A program made the position numbers and the translations under genes. Below the pieces are notes generated by a model. The model made no database searches and had not been told where the DNA came from. It saw nothing but the letters and a program-made list of their open reading frames with translations. Of a stretch of 64,000 bases of DNA, positions 18,203 through 26,524 are shown in pieces (positions within the stretch are counted from its first letter, which is position 1; each line of letters opens with the position of its first letter). This DNA comes from Sporolactobacillus kofuensis. Its GTDB lineage: Bacteria; Bacillota; Bacilli; Bacillales; Sporolactobacillaceae. The stretch spans positions 1 through 64,000 of the forward strand of contig NZ_JAMXWN010000007.1 in assembly GCF_024125425.1 (NCBI RefSeq), in the 5' to 3' direction.

Positions 18203-18349
18203 ACTTTTTTGATTAAAAATACAGCGAAGATGCGAGACGCCAGCGGGATCAGCGTACCAGCGAGACCCCGCAGACTTATGCCTGTTCGAGGAGGCTTGCG
18301 GTGCGCCCGCGCAAAGCGAGCAATCGAAGTGCAATTGATGCAAAGTAAT
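18203..18349 (+). repeat. Structured intergenic repeat, copy 3 (array 1)
   Basis: Starts 183 bp after copy 2. The linker between copies 2 and 3 (CTGGATGTTTTTTGCCCAAT, then an AT-rich stretch) is also found, inverted, between the units of array 2. The repeated unit is therefore the whole 183-193 bp, not only the core. Confidence 0.88.
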
Positions 18350-18394
18350 AAATAGGTGGTTTCAGTTTTTCATAGTTAATCGAAGTGTAAATCA

Positions 18395-18423
18395 TTGAAT
18401 ATTATACCCCCTATGGGTATAAT
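18395..18423 (+). promoter_or_regulatory. Promoter of csoR-copA-copZ
   Basis: TTGAAT (18395-18400), 17-nt spacer, TATAAT (18418-18423). The spacer and -10 are covered by the CsoR operator. Confidence 0.85.
18403..18421. promoter_or_regulatory. CsoR operator
   Basis: Nineteen-bp palindrome, TATACCC at 18403 and GGGTATA ending at 18421, with a C-rich centre. It matches the GTATACCCC-type CsoR sites. Bound apo-CsoR would cover the -10 hexamer, and Cu(I) would release it. Confidence 0.88.
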
Positions 18424-18444
18424 TAATGATGAGGGGGTGATCTT

Positions 18445-18795
18445 ATGGATCAAGAAAAGAAATCATGCACATGTGCAGAAGGAACAGAACACTTGTCCAT
18501 AGAGTCGACACATCGAATGCCGCTCGTGCCGCGTACCTCTGATGAGAAACGCAAGATCATGAACCGGTTAAAACGCATTGAAGGACAAATTCGTGGGATT
18601 ACAAAAATGGTTGAAGACGATCGTTATTGTGTTGACATATTAATTCAAGTATCAGCGGTTAAGGCAGCTCTTGAAAAATTTGGCTTTTCAATCCTTGAGC
18701 GCCACACCAAATCATGCGTGACCAAAGCGATCGATGAGGGACATGGCGAAGAACAAATTAATGAACTGTTACAGGTATTCAAACAGTTTAAGTAG
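18445..18795 (+). CDS. csoR: Copper-sensing transcriptional repressor CsoR
   Basis: 116-aa all-helical CsoR/RcnR-family repressor. The Cu(I) ligands C62, H87 and C91 have exactly the spacing of B. subtilis CsoR (C45, H70, C74). An extra N-terminal extension of about 17 residues contains two more cysteines (SCTC, 8 and 10). It represses its own operon with copA and copZ until Cu(I) binds. ATG 18445 follows GAGGGGG. The operator and promoter lie 24-50 nt upstream, and copA starts 24 nt after the stop. Confidence 0.95.
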   Translation: MDQEKKSCTCAEGTEHLSIESTHRMPLVPRTSDEKRKIMNRLKRIEGQIRGITKMVEDDRYCVDILIQVSAVKAALEKFGFSILERHTKSCVTKAIDEGHGEEQINELLQVFKQFK

Positions 18796-18819
18796 GTACT
18801 GAGAAGGAAGGGTATTAAG

Positions 18820-21207
18820 ATGAAGAATACCGTGCAAATCGGCATTACTGGTATGACCTGTGCTGCATGTGCCAATCGTATCGAGCGTGGATTAAATAAA
18901 CTGGAAGGCGTCTCTGCAAACGTCAATTTGGCACTTGAAAAAGCAAAAGTTGACTATGATGATCATGTGGTAAAAGCAAGTGAAATTACTGGAAAGATTG
19001 AAAAGCTTGGCTACGGCGTTTCCAAAGAAAAAGTGGATTTAGACATTAGCGGTATGACTTGCGCGGCGTGTGCGACACGGATTGAAAAAGGACTAGTCAG
19101 AATGCCCGGCGTGACCGATGCAGTCGTTAACTTGGCAACGGAATCCGCGTCTGTGCGCTATCAGCCTGGATTCACAGATCAATCTGCAATTATTGAAAAA
19201 GTGTCCAAACTCGGCTATACGGCACGTCTTAAAGCGGATGAACAAGGTGAAGTGAAGCATAGAGAACTGAGAAAAAAACGTAATAAACTCATTTTATCTT
19301 CAGTACTCGCTCTGCCGCTCCTCTTAACGATGGTGACACATCTTCCGTTTTATTATGGACCACAGCCGATGATCTTGATGAATCCATGGGTGCAACTCGT
19401 TCTTGCGAGCATCGTTCAATTTTATATTGGCTGGTCTTTTTACCATGGAGGGTTCCGTGCACTACTTAATAAGAGTGCCAATATGGATGTCTTGGTTGCG
19501 CTCGGAACCAGTGCTGCATACTTTTACAGTGTTTTTGAAACGATTCGTTATCAATTTTATGGGTTTCATCATCCAGAACTTTATTTTGAGACCAGTGCGG
19601 TTCTAATTACACTTGTATTACTTGGAAAATATATGGAAGCAAGAGCGAAACGGCAGACGACAACAGCAATAACAGAGCTGATGGGTCTTCAAGCAAAAGA
19701 AGCCACAAGAATGGTGAATGGGCGAGAAGAACGTGTACCGATTCATGAGGTTCAAGTTGGAGATTTACTCAGAGTACGTCCGGGTGAAAAAATTCCTGTG
19801 GACGGCATGCTTGTTGAAGGTGAATCTACAGTTGATGAATCGATGATTACAGGTGAGTCGTTACCGGTCGTTAAGCGTACAGGAGATGAACTGATTGGTG
19901 CGACGATGAACACGACAGGTGCCTTCTCAATGCGCGCTGAGAAAGTCGGAAAAGATACGGCACTCGCAGGCATTGTTCGCATTGTAGAGGAAGCTCAGGG
20001 ATCAAAAGCCCCAATTCAGCGTTTGGCTGATGTAATTTCCGGTATTTTTGTACCGATTGTGATTGTCATTGCAGTTTTTGTTTTCACAATTTGGATTGCT
20101 GCTATTCACCCAGGAGAGTGGGGTACGGCACTTTCCGCAGCGATAAGTGTGCTGGTTATTGCTTGTCCTTGCGCGCTTGGGCTTGCAACTCCTACATCAA
20201 TTATGGTTGGAACCGGCAAAGCTGCGGAGAACGGGATCTTGTTCAAAGGTGGGGAGTTCCTCGAAACAACACAAAATCTGCAATCGATCGTATTCGATAA
20301 AACAGGAACAATTACTAAAGGTAAGCCTGAAGTAACAGACTTCTTGCTCTATGGAAATTTACAACGAGACGAGGTCCTTCGCCTCACGGCAGCAGCAGAA
20401 CAAGCGAGCGAGCATCCTTTGGCAAAAGCAATTGTCGCATCTTCAGAGCATGATGACTTACCGGCGGTCTATGACTTTCACGCGCAAACTGGTGCTGGTA
20501 TCAGCGCATCCGTGGCGAATCACAGATTAGCCATTGGAACACGAAGACTGATGAAACAAGAGTCGATTAATATTCAGATGGCAATTCATGAGGCATCTCG
20601 TTTGGAGTCTGCTGGAAAAACAGTGATGTTTGTCGCGATAGACGGTCAATTCCAGGCGCTCATTGCGGTTGCAGATACAATTAAAGATTCGTCAATCGCT
20701 GCAATAAAAGCGCTAAAAGCACGAGGAATTGGCGTATACATGTTGACTGGTGATAATACACGCACAGCAGACGCCATTGCGGAGAAGGCGGGTATTGATC
20801 ACGTCTTAGCCGAAGTACTTCCGGAGGAAAAAGCACAAAAGATACGTGAACTTCAAGCACAAGGTTTGAGCGTAGCAATGGTTGGCGATGGGATTAATGA
20901 TGCGCCCGCATTGGCAGTTGCAGATATCGGTATGGCGATTGGCACTGGGACCGATGTCGCGATTGAAGCCGCGGATATCACATTAGTCGGTGGAGAACTG
21001 ACACATGTTGCCAAAGCGCTGGACGTAAGTAAGAAAACGATGCATAACATTCGTCAAAACTTATTTTGGGCACTCATTTATAACGCAGTTGGCATTCCAA
21101 TCGCTGCGCTGGGTTTACTTGCACCGTGGGTTGCAGGTGCTGCGATGGCATTCAGTTCAGTTTCCGTCGTCGCAAATAGTTTGCGCTTGAAACGAATGAA
21201 ACTATGA
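18820..21207 (+). CDS. copA: Copper-exporting P1B-type ATPase CopA
   Basis: 795-aa Cu(I) efflux ATPase. Two N-terminal heavy-metal-binding domains carry GMTCAAC (residues 11-17 and 78-84). The transmembrane CPC motif is at about 449-451, the phosphorylated aspartate is D493 in DKTGTITKG, and SEHPLAKAI and [11 protein letters not shown] complete the ATP-binding domain. It exports Cu(I) across the cytoplasmic membrane, receiving it from CopZ. ATG 18820 follows GGAAGGG. It is the middle gene of csoR-copA-copZ. Confidence 0.97.
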   Translation: MKNTVQIGITGMTCAACANRIERGLNKLEGVSANVNLALEKAKVDYDDHVVKASEITGKIEKLGYGVSKEKVDLDISGMTCAACATRIEKGLVRMPGVTDAVVNLATESASVRYQPGFTDQSAIIEKVSKLGYTARLKADEQGEVKHRELRKKRNKLILSSVLALPLLLTMVTHLPFYYGPQPMILMNPWVQLVLASIVQFYIGWSFYHGGFRALLNKSANMDVLVALGTSAAYFYSVFETIRYQFYGFHHPELYFETSAVLITLVLLGKYMEARAKRQTTTAITELMGLQAKEATRMVNGREERVPIHEVQVGDLLRVRPGEKIPVDGMLVEGESTVDESMITGESLPVVKRTGDELIGATMNTTGAFSMRAEKVGKDTALAGIVRIVEEAQGSKAPIQRLADVISGIFVPIVIVIAVFVFTIWIAAIHPGEWGTALSAAISVLVIACPCALGLATPTSIMVGTGKAAENGILFKGGEFLETTQNLQSIVFDKTGTITKGKPEVTDFLLYGNLQRDEVLRLTAAAEQASEHPLAKAIVASSEHDDLPAVYDFHAQTGAGISASVANHRLAIGTRRLMKQESINIQMAIHEASRLESAGKTVMFVAIDGQFQALIAVADTIKDSSIAAIKALKARGIGVYMLTGDNTRTADAIAEKAGIDHVLAEVLPEEKAQKIRELQAQGLSVAMVGDGINDAPALAVADIGMAIGTGTDVAIEAADITLVGGELTHVAKALDVSKKTMHNIRQNLFWALIYNAVGIPIAALGLLAPWVAGAAMAFSSVSVVANSLRLKRMKL

Positions 21208-21244
21208 AGTCGATGGAATTTAATCCATTTAAGGAGGTGATAAC

Positions 21245-21454
21245 ATGACAGAACGTACATTAGAAGTGAGCGGTATGAGCTGTGGACACTGTAAAATGGC
21301 AGTATCCGGTGCCCTAAAAGACCTGGATGGTGTTTCTGAAGTGGATGTTGATCTTGCTCGTGGAAAAGTGGATGTTACGTATGATGAAGCAAAAGTTGAT
21401 TTTGCACAAATGAAAGATGCAATTGAAGATCAAGGCTACGATGTTGTAAAATAA
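21245..21454 (+). CDS. copZ: Copper chaperone CopZ
   Basis: 69-aa single HMA-domain protein with the Cu(I)-binding motif GMSCGHC (C13, C16) and the usual beta-alpha-beta-beta-alpha-beta length. It delivers Cu(I) to CopA and to CsoR. ATG 21245 has a near-perfect AAGGAGGTGAT ribosome binding site. It is last in the csoR operon and is followed by a terminator. Confidence 0.96.
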   Translation: MTERTLEVSGMSCGHCKMAVSGALKDLDGVSEVDVDLARGKVDVTYDEAKVDFAQMKDAIEDQGYDVVK

Positions 21455-21474
21455 AAGAATAAGATGATGTGATG

Positions 21475-21507
21475 AAGCTGAGCGGAGCGATCCGATCAGC
21501 TTTTTTT
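21475..21507 (+). terminator. Terminator of the csoR-copA-copZ operon
   Basis: AGCTGA pairs with TCAGCT, with inner CGGA/TCCG pairing, followed by seven T. Confidence 0.9.
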
Positions 21508-21526
21508 AGTTAAGAAACGATAATCC

Positions 21527-21560
21527 TTCTTTCTTCAAAATGCAGCGAATATGTGAGACT
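21527..21560 (+). repeat. Head fragment of the structured intergenic repeat
   Basis: Only the first part is present: a T-rich head, AAAATGCAGCGAATATGTGA and then GACTT, compared with AAAATACAGCGAAGATGCGA in the full copies. It lies 20 bp after the copZ terminator and is in the same orientation as copZ. Confidence 0.5.
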
Positions 21561-21668
21561 TGTTTCCACAAGATTTTCATGAAGAAAGGAATGAATTTTT
21601 GACATAATTAGATCTAATCGAAATTTTTGTAATAGAATTAATTTTATTAAATGTTTATAATAGATATT

Positions 21669-21683
21669 AAGAAAGCGCTTGCT
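21669..21683. promoter_or_regulatory. Candidate cre (CcpA site) upstream of glcD
   Basis: AAGAAAGCGCTTGCT differs from WTGNAANCGNWNNCW at one fixed position and has the palindromic AGCGCT core. It lies just downstream of a TATAAT (21656-21661), where CcpA would block transcription. No good -35 is visible. Confidence 0.6.
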
Positions 21684-21707
21684 AATGCAAGAATCGGAGG
21701 ATCGAAC

Positions 21708-23141
21708 ATGCCATCATCAAAGAGCGAAAAACAATTAAGCACGATCAAGGAAAAATTAGTCGCTATTATGGGTCAAGAGAATGTGGATGATACGATGAGT
21801 GGACGATTAGCCTACTCGTATGATGCGACGCCGAACTTTCAAGCGCTACCGGATTTTGTGGTGTCACCGCGAACGGCTGAGGAAGTTGCTGCAGTCCTTA
21901 AGCTATGTAGTGACACATCAACTCCGCTCTACACACGGGGGTCAGGAACGAACCTTTGTGCGGACACCTGCCCAATAAAAGGTGGGGTCGTTCTACTTAT
22001 GAAACATCTGGACAAGATCCTTGAACTTGATAAGGAAAATCTCACAATCACCGTACAACCGGGTACGATCACTAAGACAATCACTGATCGGGTTGAGCAA
22101 GAGGGGTTGTTCTATCCACCGGATCCGAGTTCAATGAAAATTTCAACGATTGGCGGGAATCTTGGCGAAAACTCAGGTGGACTTCGTGGACTGAAATATG
22201 GAGTGACGAAAGACTATGTCATGGCTCTTCAGATTGCCTTGCCAAATGGTGAGCTGATACGTACCGGTGGTAAGCTGACTAAGGATGTTGCAGGGTATGA
22301 TCTAACCCATTTATTTGTTGGATCGGAAGGAACGTTGGGGGTAATTACAGAGGCAACCTTAAAATTAATTCCTAAGCCTGAATCTCAGAAGACAATTCTC
22401 GCACTCTATCAAGATATTGAGGCTGCAGGTCGTTCGGTCTCTTCAATTATTGCCCATAAGATGATTCCTGTAACCTTGGAATTCCTCGATCAAGATACGT
22501 TAAAAGCAGTTGAAGATTTCGCACATATCGGTTTGCCTACAGATGTGAAAGCGATCCTATTGATCGTTCAAGATGGACCAAAAGAAATTGTTGATCGTGA
22601 TATTCACCGTATGGCTGAGCTTTGCCGTGAGGAACATGCGGTTGACGTTCGGCTTGCTGCTTCGGATGCAGAAGCAGAAGAACTGGCGACCGCACGTCGT
22701 TCGGCATTAAGTGCACTGGCGCGATTAAAGCCGACAACGATTCTTGAAGATGCCACTGTACCTCGTTCTGAAATAGCAACAATGGTACGCGCCATTGCAG
22801 AGGTTGCAAAGAAATACAAGGTTAGAATATCAACATTCGGTCATGCCGGTGATGGAAATCTACATCCCACTTGCTTGACGGATGCGCGTGATAAAGAAGA
22901 GATGGAGCGAGTAGAAGCGGCTTTCGCTGAAATCTTTGAGAAAGCCATTGAGTTAGGTGGTACTTTGACAGGAGAGCATGGCGTCGGGGTTACCAAAGCA
23001 CCTTATCTCGAATGGAAATTGGGGCATGCGGGCATTGAAGTGATGAAAGGTATAAAACAATCCATTGATCCAAACGGCATCATGAATCCCGGAAAAGTAT
23101 TCTCCGAACAGTCGAAGCAGAGGATGGTGATGATGAAATGA
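21708..23141 (+). CDS. glcD: FAD-linked oxidase, glycolate/D-lactate oxidase subunit GlcD
   Basis: 477-aa flavoprotein with an FAD_binding_4 domain (TRGSGTNLCADTCP and GGNLGENSGGLRGLKYG motifs) and a C-terminal FAD-oxidase_C domain ending in GEHGVGVTKAPYL and NGIMNPGKVF. It oxidises glycolate or D-lactate and passes electrons to the iron-sulfur subunit encoded next. The frame is open further upstream, but ATG 21708 follows TCGGAGG and gives the normal length. It overlaps glcF by 4 nt. A cre-like site upstream suggests catabolite repression. Confidence 0.92.
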   Translation: MPSSKSEKQLSTIKEKLVAIMGQENVDDTMSGRLAYSYDATPNFQALPDFVVSPRTAEEVAAVLKLCSDTSTPLYTRGSGTNLCADTCPIKGGVVLLMKHLDKILELDKENLTITVQPGTITKTITDRVEQEGLFYPPDPSSMKISTIGGNLGENSGGLRGLKYGVTKDYVMALQIALPNGELIRTGGKLTKDVAGYDLTHLFVGSEGTLGVITEATLKLIPKPESQKTILALYQDIEAAGRSVSSIIAHKMIPVTLEFLDQDTLKAVEDFAHIGLPTDVKAILLIVQDGPKEIVDRDIHRMAELCREEHAVDVRLAASDAEAEELATARRSALSALARLKPTTILEDATVPRSEIATMVRAIAEVAKKYKVRISTFGHAGDGNLHPTCLTDARDKEEMERVEAAFAEIFEKAIELGGTLTGEHGVGVTKAPYLEWKLGHAGIEVMKGIKQSIDPNGIMNPGKVFSEQSKQRMVMMK

Positions 23142-24469
23142 TGACAGCACAGATCAAGCAAAAGATTCAGAAAGAATTTAAAGAAGAAATGGATTATGAT
23201 GAACTGTTGAATTGTATGCGCTGCGGCTTTTGTCTGCCGTCATGTCCGACGTATATCGAAACCGATCGGCAGGAAAAATATTCACCACGTGGTAGAATTG
23301 CCTTAATGAAGGGGATCACTGATGGTGTCCTTGAGCCAGATGATGATATTGCACACTCTCTTGATCTTTGCCTTGGTTGTCGTGCTTGTGAACCGGTTTG
23401 CCCTTCAGGTGTTCAATATGGTCACCTTTTAGAGGATGCGCGGAATATCTTACAGCGCAATAAGAAACAAACGGTTCGTGTGAAGTTGCTAAGAAAAGGC
23501 ATTTTTGATGAACTGTTCCCGCATCAAGAGCGAATGGAGACAGTGACTGGACTACTTGGCTTTTATCAACGCAGTGGGCTTTCTAAAGTTGCTCGTAAAA
23601 TTGGGTTTATGAATTTGTTCCCTGAGAACATGGCTACAATGGAAAAAATTCTGCCTGACGTTCCTAAGCGTAGTGTGATGAAGGAACGCCCGCGTTTCTT
23701 TGAGCATGAAGGAGATAAAAAAGCTACAGTGGCACTGTTTGCAGGTTGCTTAATGGATACAATGTTCTTTGAGACAAATAACGCCACGATTAAATTGCTC
23801 CAGAAAGCTGGCTGTGATGTTACGATTCCTGAACATCAACTTTGCTGCGGTGCGTTGCATGGACATAATGGTGAGCTCGAAAAGTCCAAAGAACTTGCAA
23901 AACAAAACATCGAAGCATTCGAATCTGCAGAAGCGGATTACATCATAACAAATGCAGGTGGATGTAGTGCATTTCTTATTGAGTATGATCATTTACTAAA
24001 GGACGAGCCGGAGTGGGTAGATCGCGCAAAACAATTTGTTCGAAAACTAAAGGACATCTCAGCGATTCTTATCGCATTAAATTTTCAGAAGACACATCAT
24101 TTGCGCCTTCCTAATCAGACAATTACCTATCAGGATTCCTGTCATTTGCGCAATGTCATGAAGACATTTAATGAACCAAGAGCATTGCTTCATTCCATTG
24201 AAGGTGTTCAGTTTGTTGAAATGGAAGGTGCCGACACATGCTGCGGATCAGCAGGTGACTATAACATTGTACAACCGGACATGGCGATGCAAATTTTGGA
24301 TCACAAAATGGAGAAGGCTGAGCATACGCATGCACAGACCATAGTTACTGCGAATCCAGGCTGTTTACTGGAAATGAAATTGGGTATCGAGCGTGCGAAG
24401 AAGACGGGACAGGTTCGTGCGGTGCATATTGCAGATCTTTTGCTTGAGGCAGTGGATGAAGGAATTTAA
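23138..24469 (+). CDS. glcF: Glycolate/D-lactate oxidase iron-sulfur subunit GlcF
   Basis: 443-aa protein with two [4Fe-4S] ferredoxin clusters (C26, C29, C32, C36 and C78, C81, C84, C88) and two C-terminal CCG domains (LCCGALHGHNGE and TCCGSAGDYNI). It takes electrons from GlcD and passes them on, probably to the quinone pool. The ATG overlaps the end of glcD (ATGA), showing tight coupling. The counterpart in B. subtilis is YsfD. A terminator follows about 30 nt downstream. Confidence 0.92.
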   Translation: MMTAQIKQKIQKEFKEEMDYDELLNCMRCGFCLPSCPTYIETDRQEKYSPRGRIALMKGITDGVLEPDDDIAHSLDLCLGCRACEPVCPSGVQYGHLLEDARNILQRNKKQTVRVKLLRKGIFDELFPHQERMETVTGLLGFYQRSGLSKVARKIGFMNLFPENMATMEKILPDVPKRSVMKERPRFFEHEGDKKATVALFAGCLMDTMFFETNNATIKLLQKAGCDVTIPEHQLCCGALHGHNGELEKSKELAKQNIEAFESAEADYIITNAGGCSAFLIEYDHLLKDEPEWVDRAKQFVRKLKDISAILIALNFQKTHHLRLPNQTITYQDSCHLRNVMKTFNEPRALLHSIEGVQFVEMEGADTCCGSAGDYNIVQPDMAMQILDHKMEKAEHTHAQTIVTANPGCLLEMKLGIERAKKTGQVRAVHIADLLLEAVDEGI

Positions 24470-24502
24470 TTCAATAATATGGAAATATTGTCTGAAGAAA
24501 AT

Positions 24503-24548
24503 AAATCCGGGAGTGAACAACGATTTCGCTGTTCATTTCCGGATTTTT
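24503..24548 (+). terminator. Terminator of glcDF
   Basis: AAATCCGG pairs with CCGGATTT, and TGAACA with TGTTCA inside, followed by TTTTTGC. It also faces the converging 45-aa gene. Confidence 0.85.
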
Positions 24549-24555
24549 GCATGAT

Positions 24556-24693
24556 CTATTTGTTTTTACGGGCGCGTTCTTCCAGTTTGGAAACGGGCGA
24601 TTGGTGGTCATCTTGGGAGCGACCGGCTGGGGTAACACTTGAAGCGGTTGCTCCTTTTGATGACCGATACTCTTTTCTTCTTGACTCTGACAT
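24556..24693 (-). CDS. Small hydrophilic protein of unknown function (45 aa)
   Basis: 45-aa, highly charged and polar product beginning SESRRKEYRSSKG and ending KLEERARKNK, with no hydrophobic segment and no cysteine. I do not recognise the family. The gene is supported by an excellent ribosome binding site, AGGAGGTGG placed 5 nt before the ATG at 24693, and by the facing terminator just past its end. Composition (S, R, K, Q, D) is like small spore-associated or intrinsically disordered proteins of Bacillales, but no SASP signature is present. It lies 3' of the GNAT gene on the same strand. Confidence 0.6.
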   Translation of the reverse strand: MSESRRKEYRSSKGATASSVTPAGRSQDDHQSPVSKLEERARKNK

Positions 24694-24746
24694 GGTGGCC
24701 ACCTCCTGTTGTTTAACATAAGCAATTGTTTGAGTTTTATGTGAGA

Positions 24747-25211
24747 CTATAATAATTTGCTCATATTGATGTCCGTATCCAAAAAACCAAGCTTCTGATA
24801 AACATGGTACGCACGCGTGTTGTGGGCGAACACATGGAGGCTGATTTTGATCAGTCCAAGATGATGGCAATAGGCGAAGAGTGCTTGCATGGCTGATTGT
24901 CCAAGCCCAAGATTACGATAAGCTTCAAAGATCTCAAAATCATAAATAAAAGCCTCACGGTTTCTCGGCGAGATATGGATCCAAAATATGCCGACCTTGA
25001 TCCCTGAAGGATCGACCAATGAAAGAAACTGATGATTCGGCGTGTCATAGCCTTGGGGGAGTAGTCGATGAATATCGGCCCGTGCATTTTGAATCGCTTC
25101 ATCGGCTGACCATGCTCCGGACACTTGTTTTTCTTTTGCGTATTCCTCCACGGAATGCGCCAAGTACGATGAAAAATCAATTTTCGGCATAGGCATAATC
25201 TGTACACTCAT
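24747..25211 (-). CDS. GNAT family N-acetyltransferase
   Basis: 154-aa GNAT protein. The acetyl-CoA-binding motif A is YRNLGLGQSAMQAL, preceded by the FIYDFEIFEAYR strand, and the C-terminal NTRAYHVYQKLGF is the usual last strand-helix. An acceptor cannot be predicted. ATG 25211 is chosen, with GGTGGG about 7 nt upstream; a GTG four codons earlier is possible. It lies between the 45-aa gene and the DUF402 gene, all on the minus strand. Confidence 0.85.
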   Translation of the reverse strand: MSVQIMPMPKIDFSSYLAHSVEEYAKEKQVSGAWSADEAIQNARADIHRLLPQGYDTPNHQFLSLVDPSGIKVGIFWIHISPRNREAFIYDFEIFEAYRNLGLGQSAMQALFAYCHHLGLIKISLHVFAHNTRAYHVYQKLGFLDTDINMSKLL

Positions 25212-25233
25212 AAATAAACCCACCCATCATTTA

Positions 25234-25785
25234 TTAAATTGGAAATGTATGATGTAAGTCACGAACAAGATTCAGAAATTTTTCAGGATCTCTCTTAATC
25301 GAGGACATTAGAGAATGGGCAGTCTTCCATGCCTTTTCATACATTTCCGGTGTAATAATGCCATTATCCAGTGCTTCATTTAATTCATCCTCATCAACCA
25401 GATAGAGCCGGTGATTCGGGAAGAGGATGATATCTAAGTAGAGATCATCAAACCAAGGTGTGCCGCTTTCGTCTTTACCAACCTGATGAACAACATCGAA
25501 GTAGCATTGCACCAATTGATGTTGTGCATTGAACATGGCTGTGAGCACAAATTGAGAGCCATGGGAAGGAAAGAGTTGAAGCCAAGAATAATTTTGGTCA
25601 ACTGTTTTCGTACGTATTCCACCATAGACCACAGAAAGAGGGGCCTTGATTTCATTAAACTGAATTAATACGGCTTCACCATGAAAAGCGGGCCAAATGA
25701 AATCCTTCTTCATTGTGTTGCTGGAGATGATGCGGCGCCAGCCACGCCGATCGGCATATTTTCTTTTCATTTTCGTTAATTTCAA
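25234..25785 (-). CDS. DUF402 domain protein (Ntdp-like)
   Basis: 183-aa protein with a DUF402 domain, seen in VYGGIRTKTVDQNYSWLQLFP, the metal-site motif WFDDLYLDIILFP and the C-terminal helix region. Related Gram-positive proteins (Ntdp) hydrolyse nucleoside tri- and diphosphates with divalent metals; this protein differs from the Bacillus YgaC type, so activity is only inferred. The start appears to be TTG at 25785 with AGAAGGTG upstream; ATG at 25770 is the alternative. It is 22 nt upstream of the GNAT gene, so the two are probably co-transcribed. Confidence 0.7.
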   Translation of the reverse strand: MKLTKMKRKYADRRGWRRIISSNTMKKDFIWPAFHGEAVLIQFNEIKAPLSVVYGGIRTKTVDQNYSWLQLFPSHGSQFVLTAMFNAQHQLVQCYFDVVHQVGKDESGTPWFDDLYLDIILFPNHRLYLVDEDELNEALDNGIITPEMYEKAWKTAHSLMSSIKRDPEKFLNLVRDLHHTFPI

Positions 25786-26006
25786 GAGATCACCTTCTGT
25801 CCTACCTGTCTATTGTATCGTAAAATGCGAAGAAATGAAGATTTCTAGGTCGAATTGATTGTGGGGGTGACCGATACGTTCACTTAGTACAAATTATGTC
25901 ATCTTCCTAGTTTTGAACCCTTATTTGTGCGGTTCATTGTGATAAGGGTTCCTCTATACCATTCTCAACGTATATCCATAATTGAATGCATGCAATCAAA
26001 AGAAAT
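25786..26006. other. Intergenic region upstream of the DUF402 gene
   Basis: AT-rich spacer between the DUF402 gene and the terminator of the ydjO-like gene. I saw no gene, repeat or clear promoter in it. Confidence 0.4.
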
Positions 26007-26046
26007 GCAGGACGATCATTCTGAGGAGTCAGAAGAATCGTCCTGC
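26007..26046 (-). terminator. Terminator of the ydjO-like gene
   Basis: Long stem, GCAGGACGAT with ATCGTCCTGC, plus inner TTCTGA/TCAGAA pairing. On the minus strand it is followed by ATTTCTTTTG, a weak T-tract. Confidence 0.65.
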
Positions 26047-26086
26047 TTTATGAACGAAGCTAAACTAAATCACAAATCTAAATGGG

Positions 26087-26269
26087 TCAATCAATGACTG
26101 GCAGCATTTTTGTTTCTTTTTTCATTTCGGAATGGCAAAGCGGACAAGTGGGTTGGCTATCAAACGAAAAAGCATCCCTCATCCACCCGGAGCATGAGTC
26201 GTTGGTACATGTCCAGATCGCCGTTTCTGCTTCTGGAATTGGTTCTTGCGGACCGCGATTAAATCCCAT
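26087..26269 (-). CDS. YdjO-like small zinc-ribbon protein
   Basis: 60-aa protein with two CxxC-type pairs (WTCTNDSCSGWM and CPLCHS), forming a probable zinc ribbon, and the MKKETKMLPVI end typical of the Bacillus cold-inducible YdjO family. Function is unknown. The frame on the other strand over this region is discounted because this one has a family match and a GGAAGGGG ribosome binding site before ATG 26269. It is a single gene, with a terminator 40 nt past its stop. Confidence 0.8.
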   Translation of the reverse strand: MGFNRGPQEPIPEAETAIWTCTNDSCSGWMRDAFSFDSQPTCPLCHSEMKKETKMLPVID

Positions 26270-26368
26270 CGATCAAAATCCCCTTCCCTGTTAATCATAC
26301 TATTATAACATTTTATTGAACGCGATGAAAATTTTAGCACCTATGGCATGTGTCAGGCTTTTCTCGTA

Positions 26369-26497
26369 ATGGAGCTTTTGGTCCGCGCTTGTCGCGGGCG
26401 ATCCGTGGACGTTCTCATACATGCGTGTGATCTGCGGGGTCTCACTTGGTTCGCGATCATCAGGCATAACCCGCAGGCGTCTTGCACTACACTTTTC
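26369..26497 (-). repeat. Structured intergenic repeat, diverged copy 3' of gerKC
   Basis: Minus-strand copy. CGCTTGTCGCGGGCG and TCTGCGGGGTCTCACTTGG on the plus strand correspond to the tail and middle of the element. CTGCGGG and CCCGCAG can pair. It lies about 28 bp beyond the stop of gerKC and points the same way as that gene. No separate terminator was found for the ger operon. Confidence 0.75.
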
Positions 26498-26524
26498 TAA
26501 CCTCCCCTCCGAAGAACTTCATGG

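Noticed and set aside
17829-18349. CRISPR array
   Set aside because: Repeats are 100-150 bp and diverged, the linkers are themselves repeated rather than unique, and there are no cas genes.
26082-26294. 70-codon plus-strand frame opposite the ydjO-like gene
   Set aside because: The minus-strand frame has a zinc-ribbon family match and ribosome binding site; the plus-strand frame has neither.
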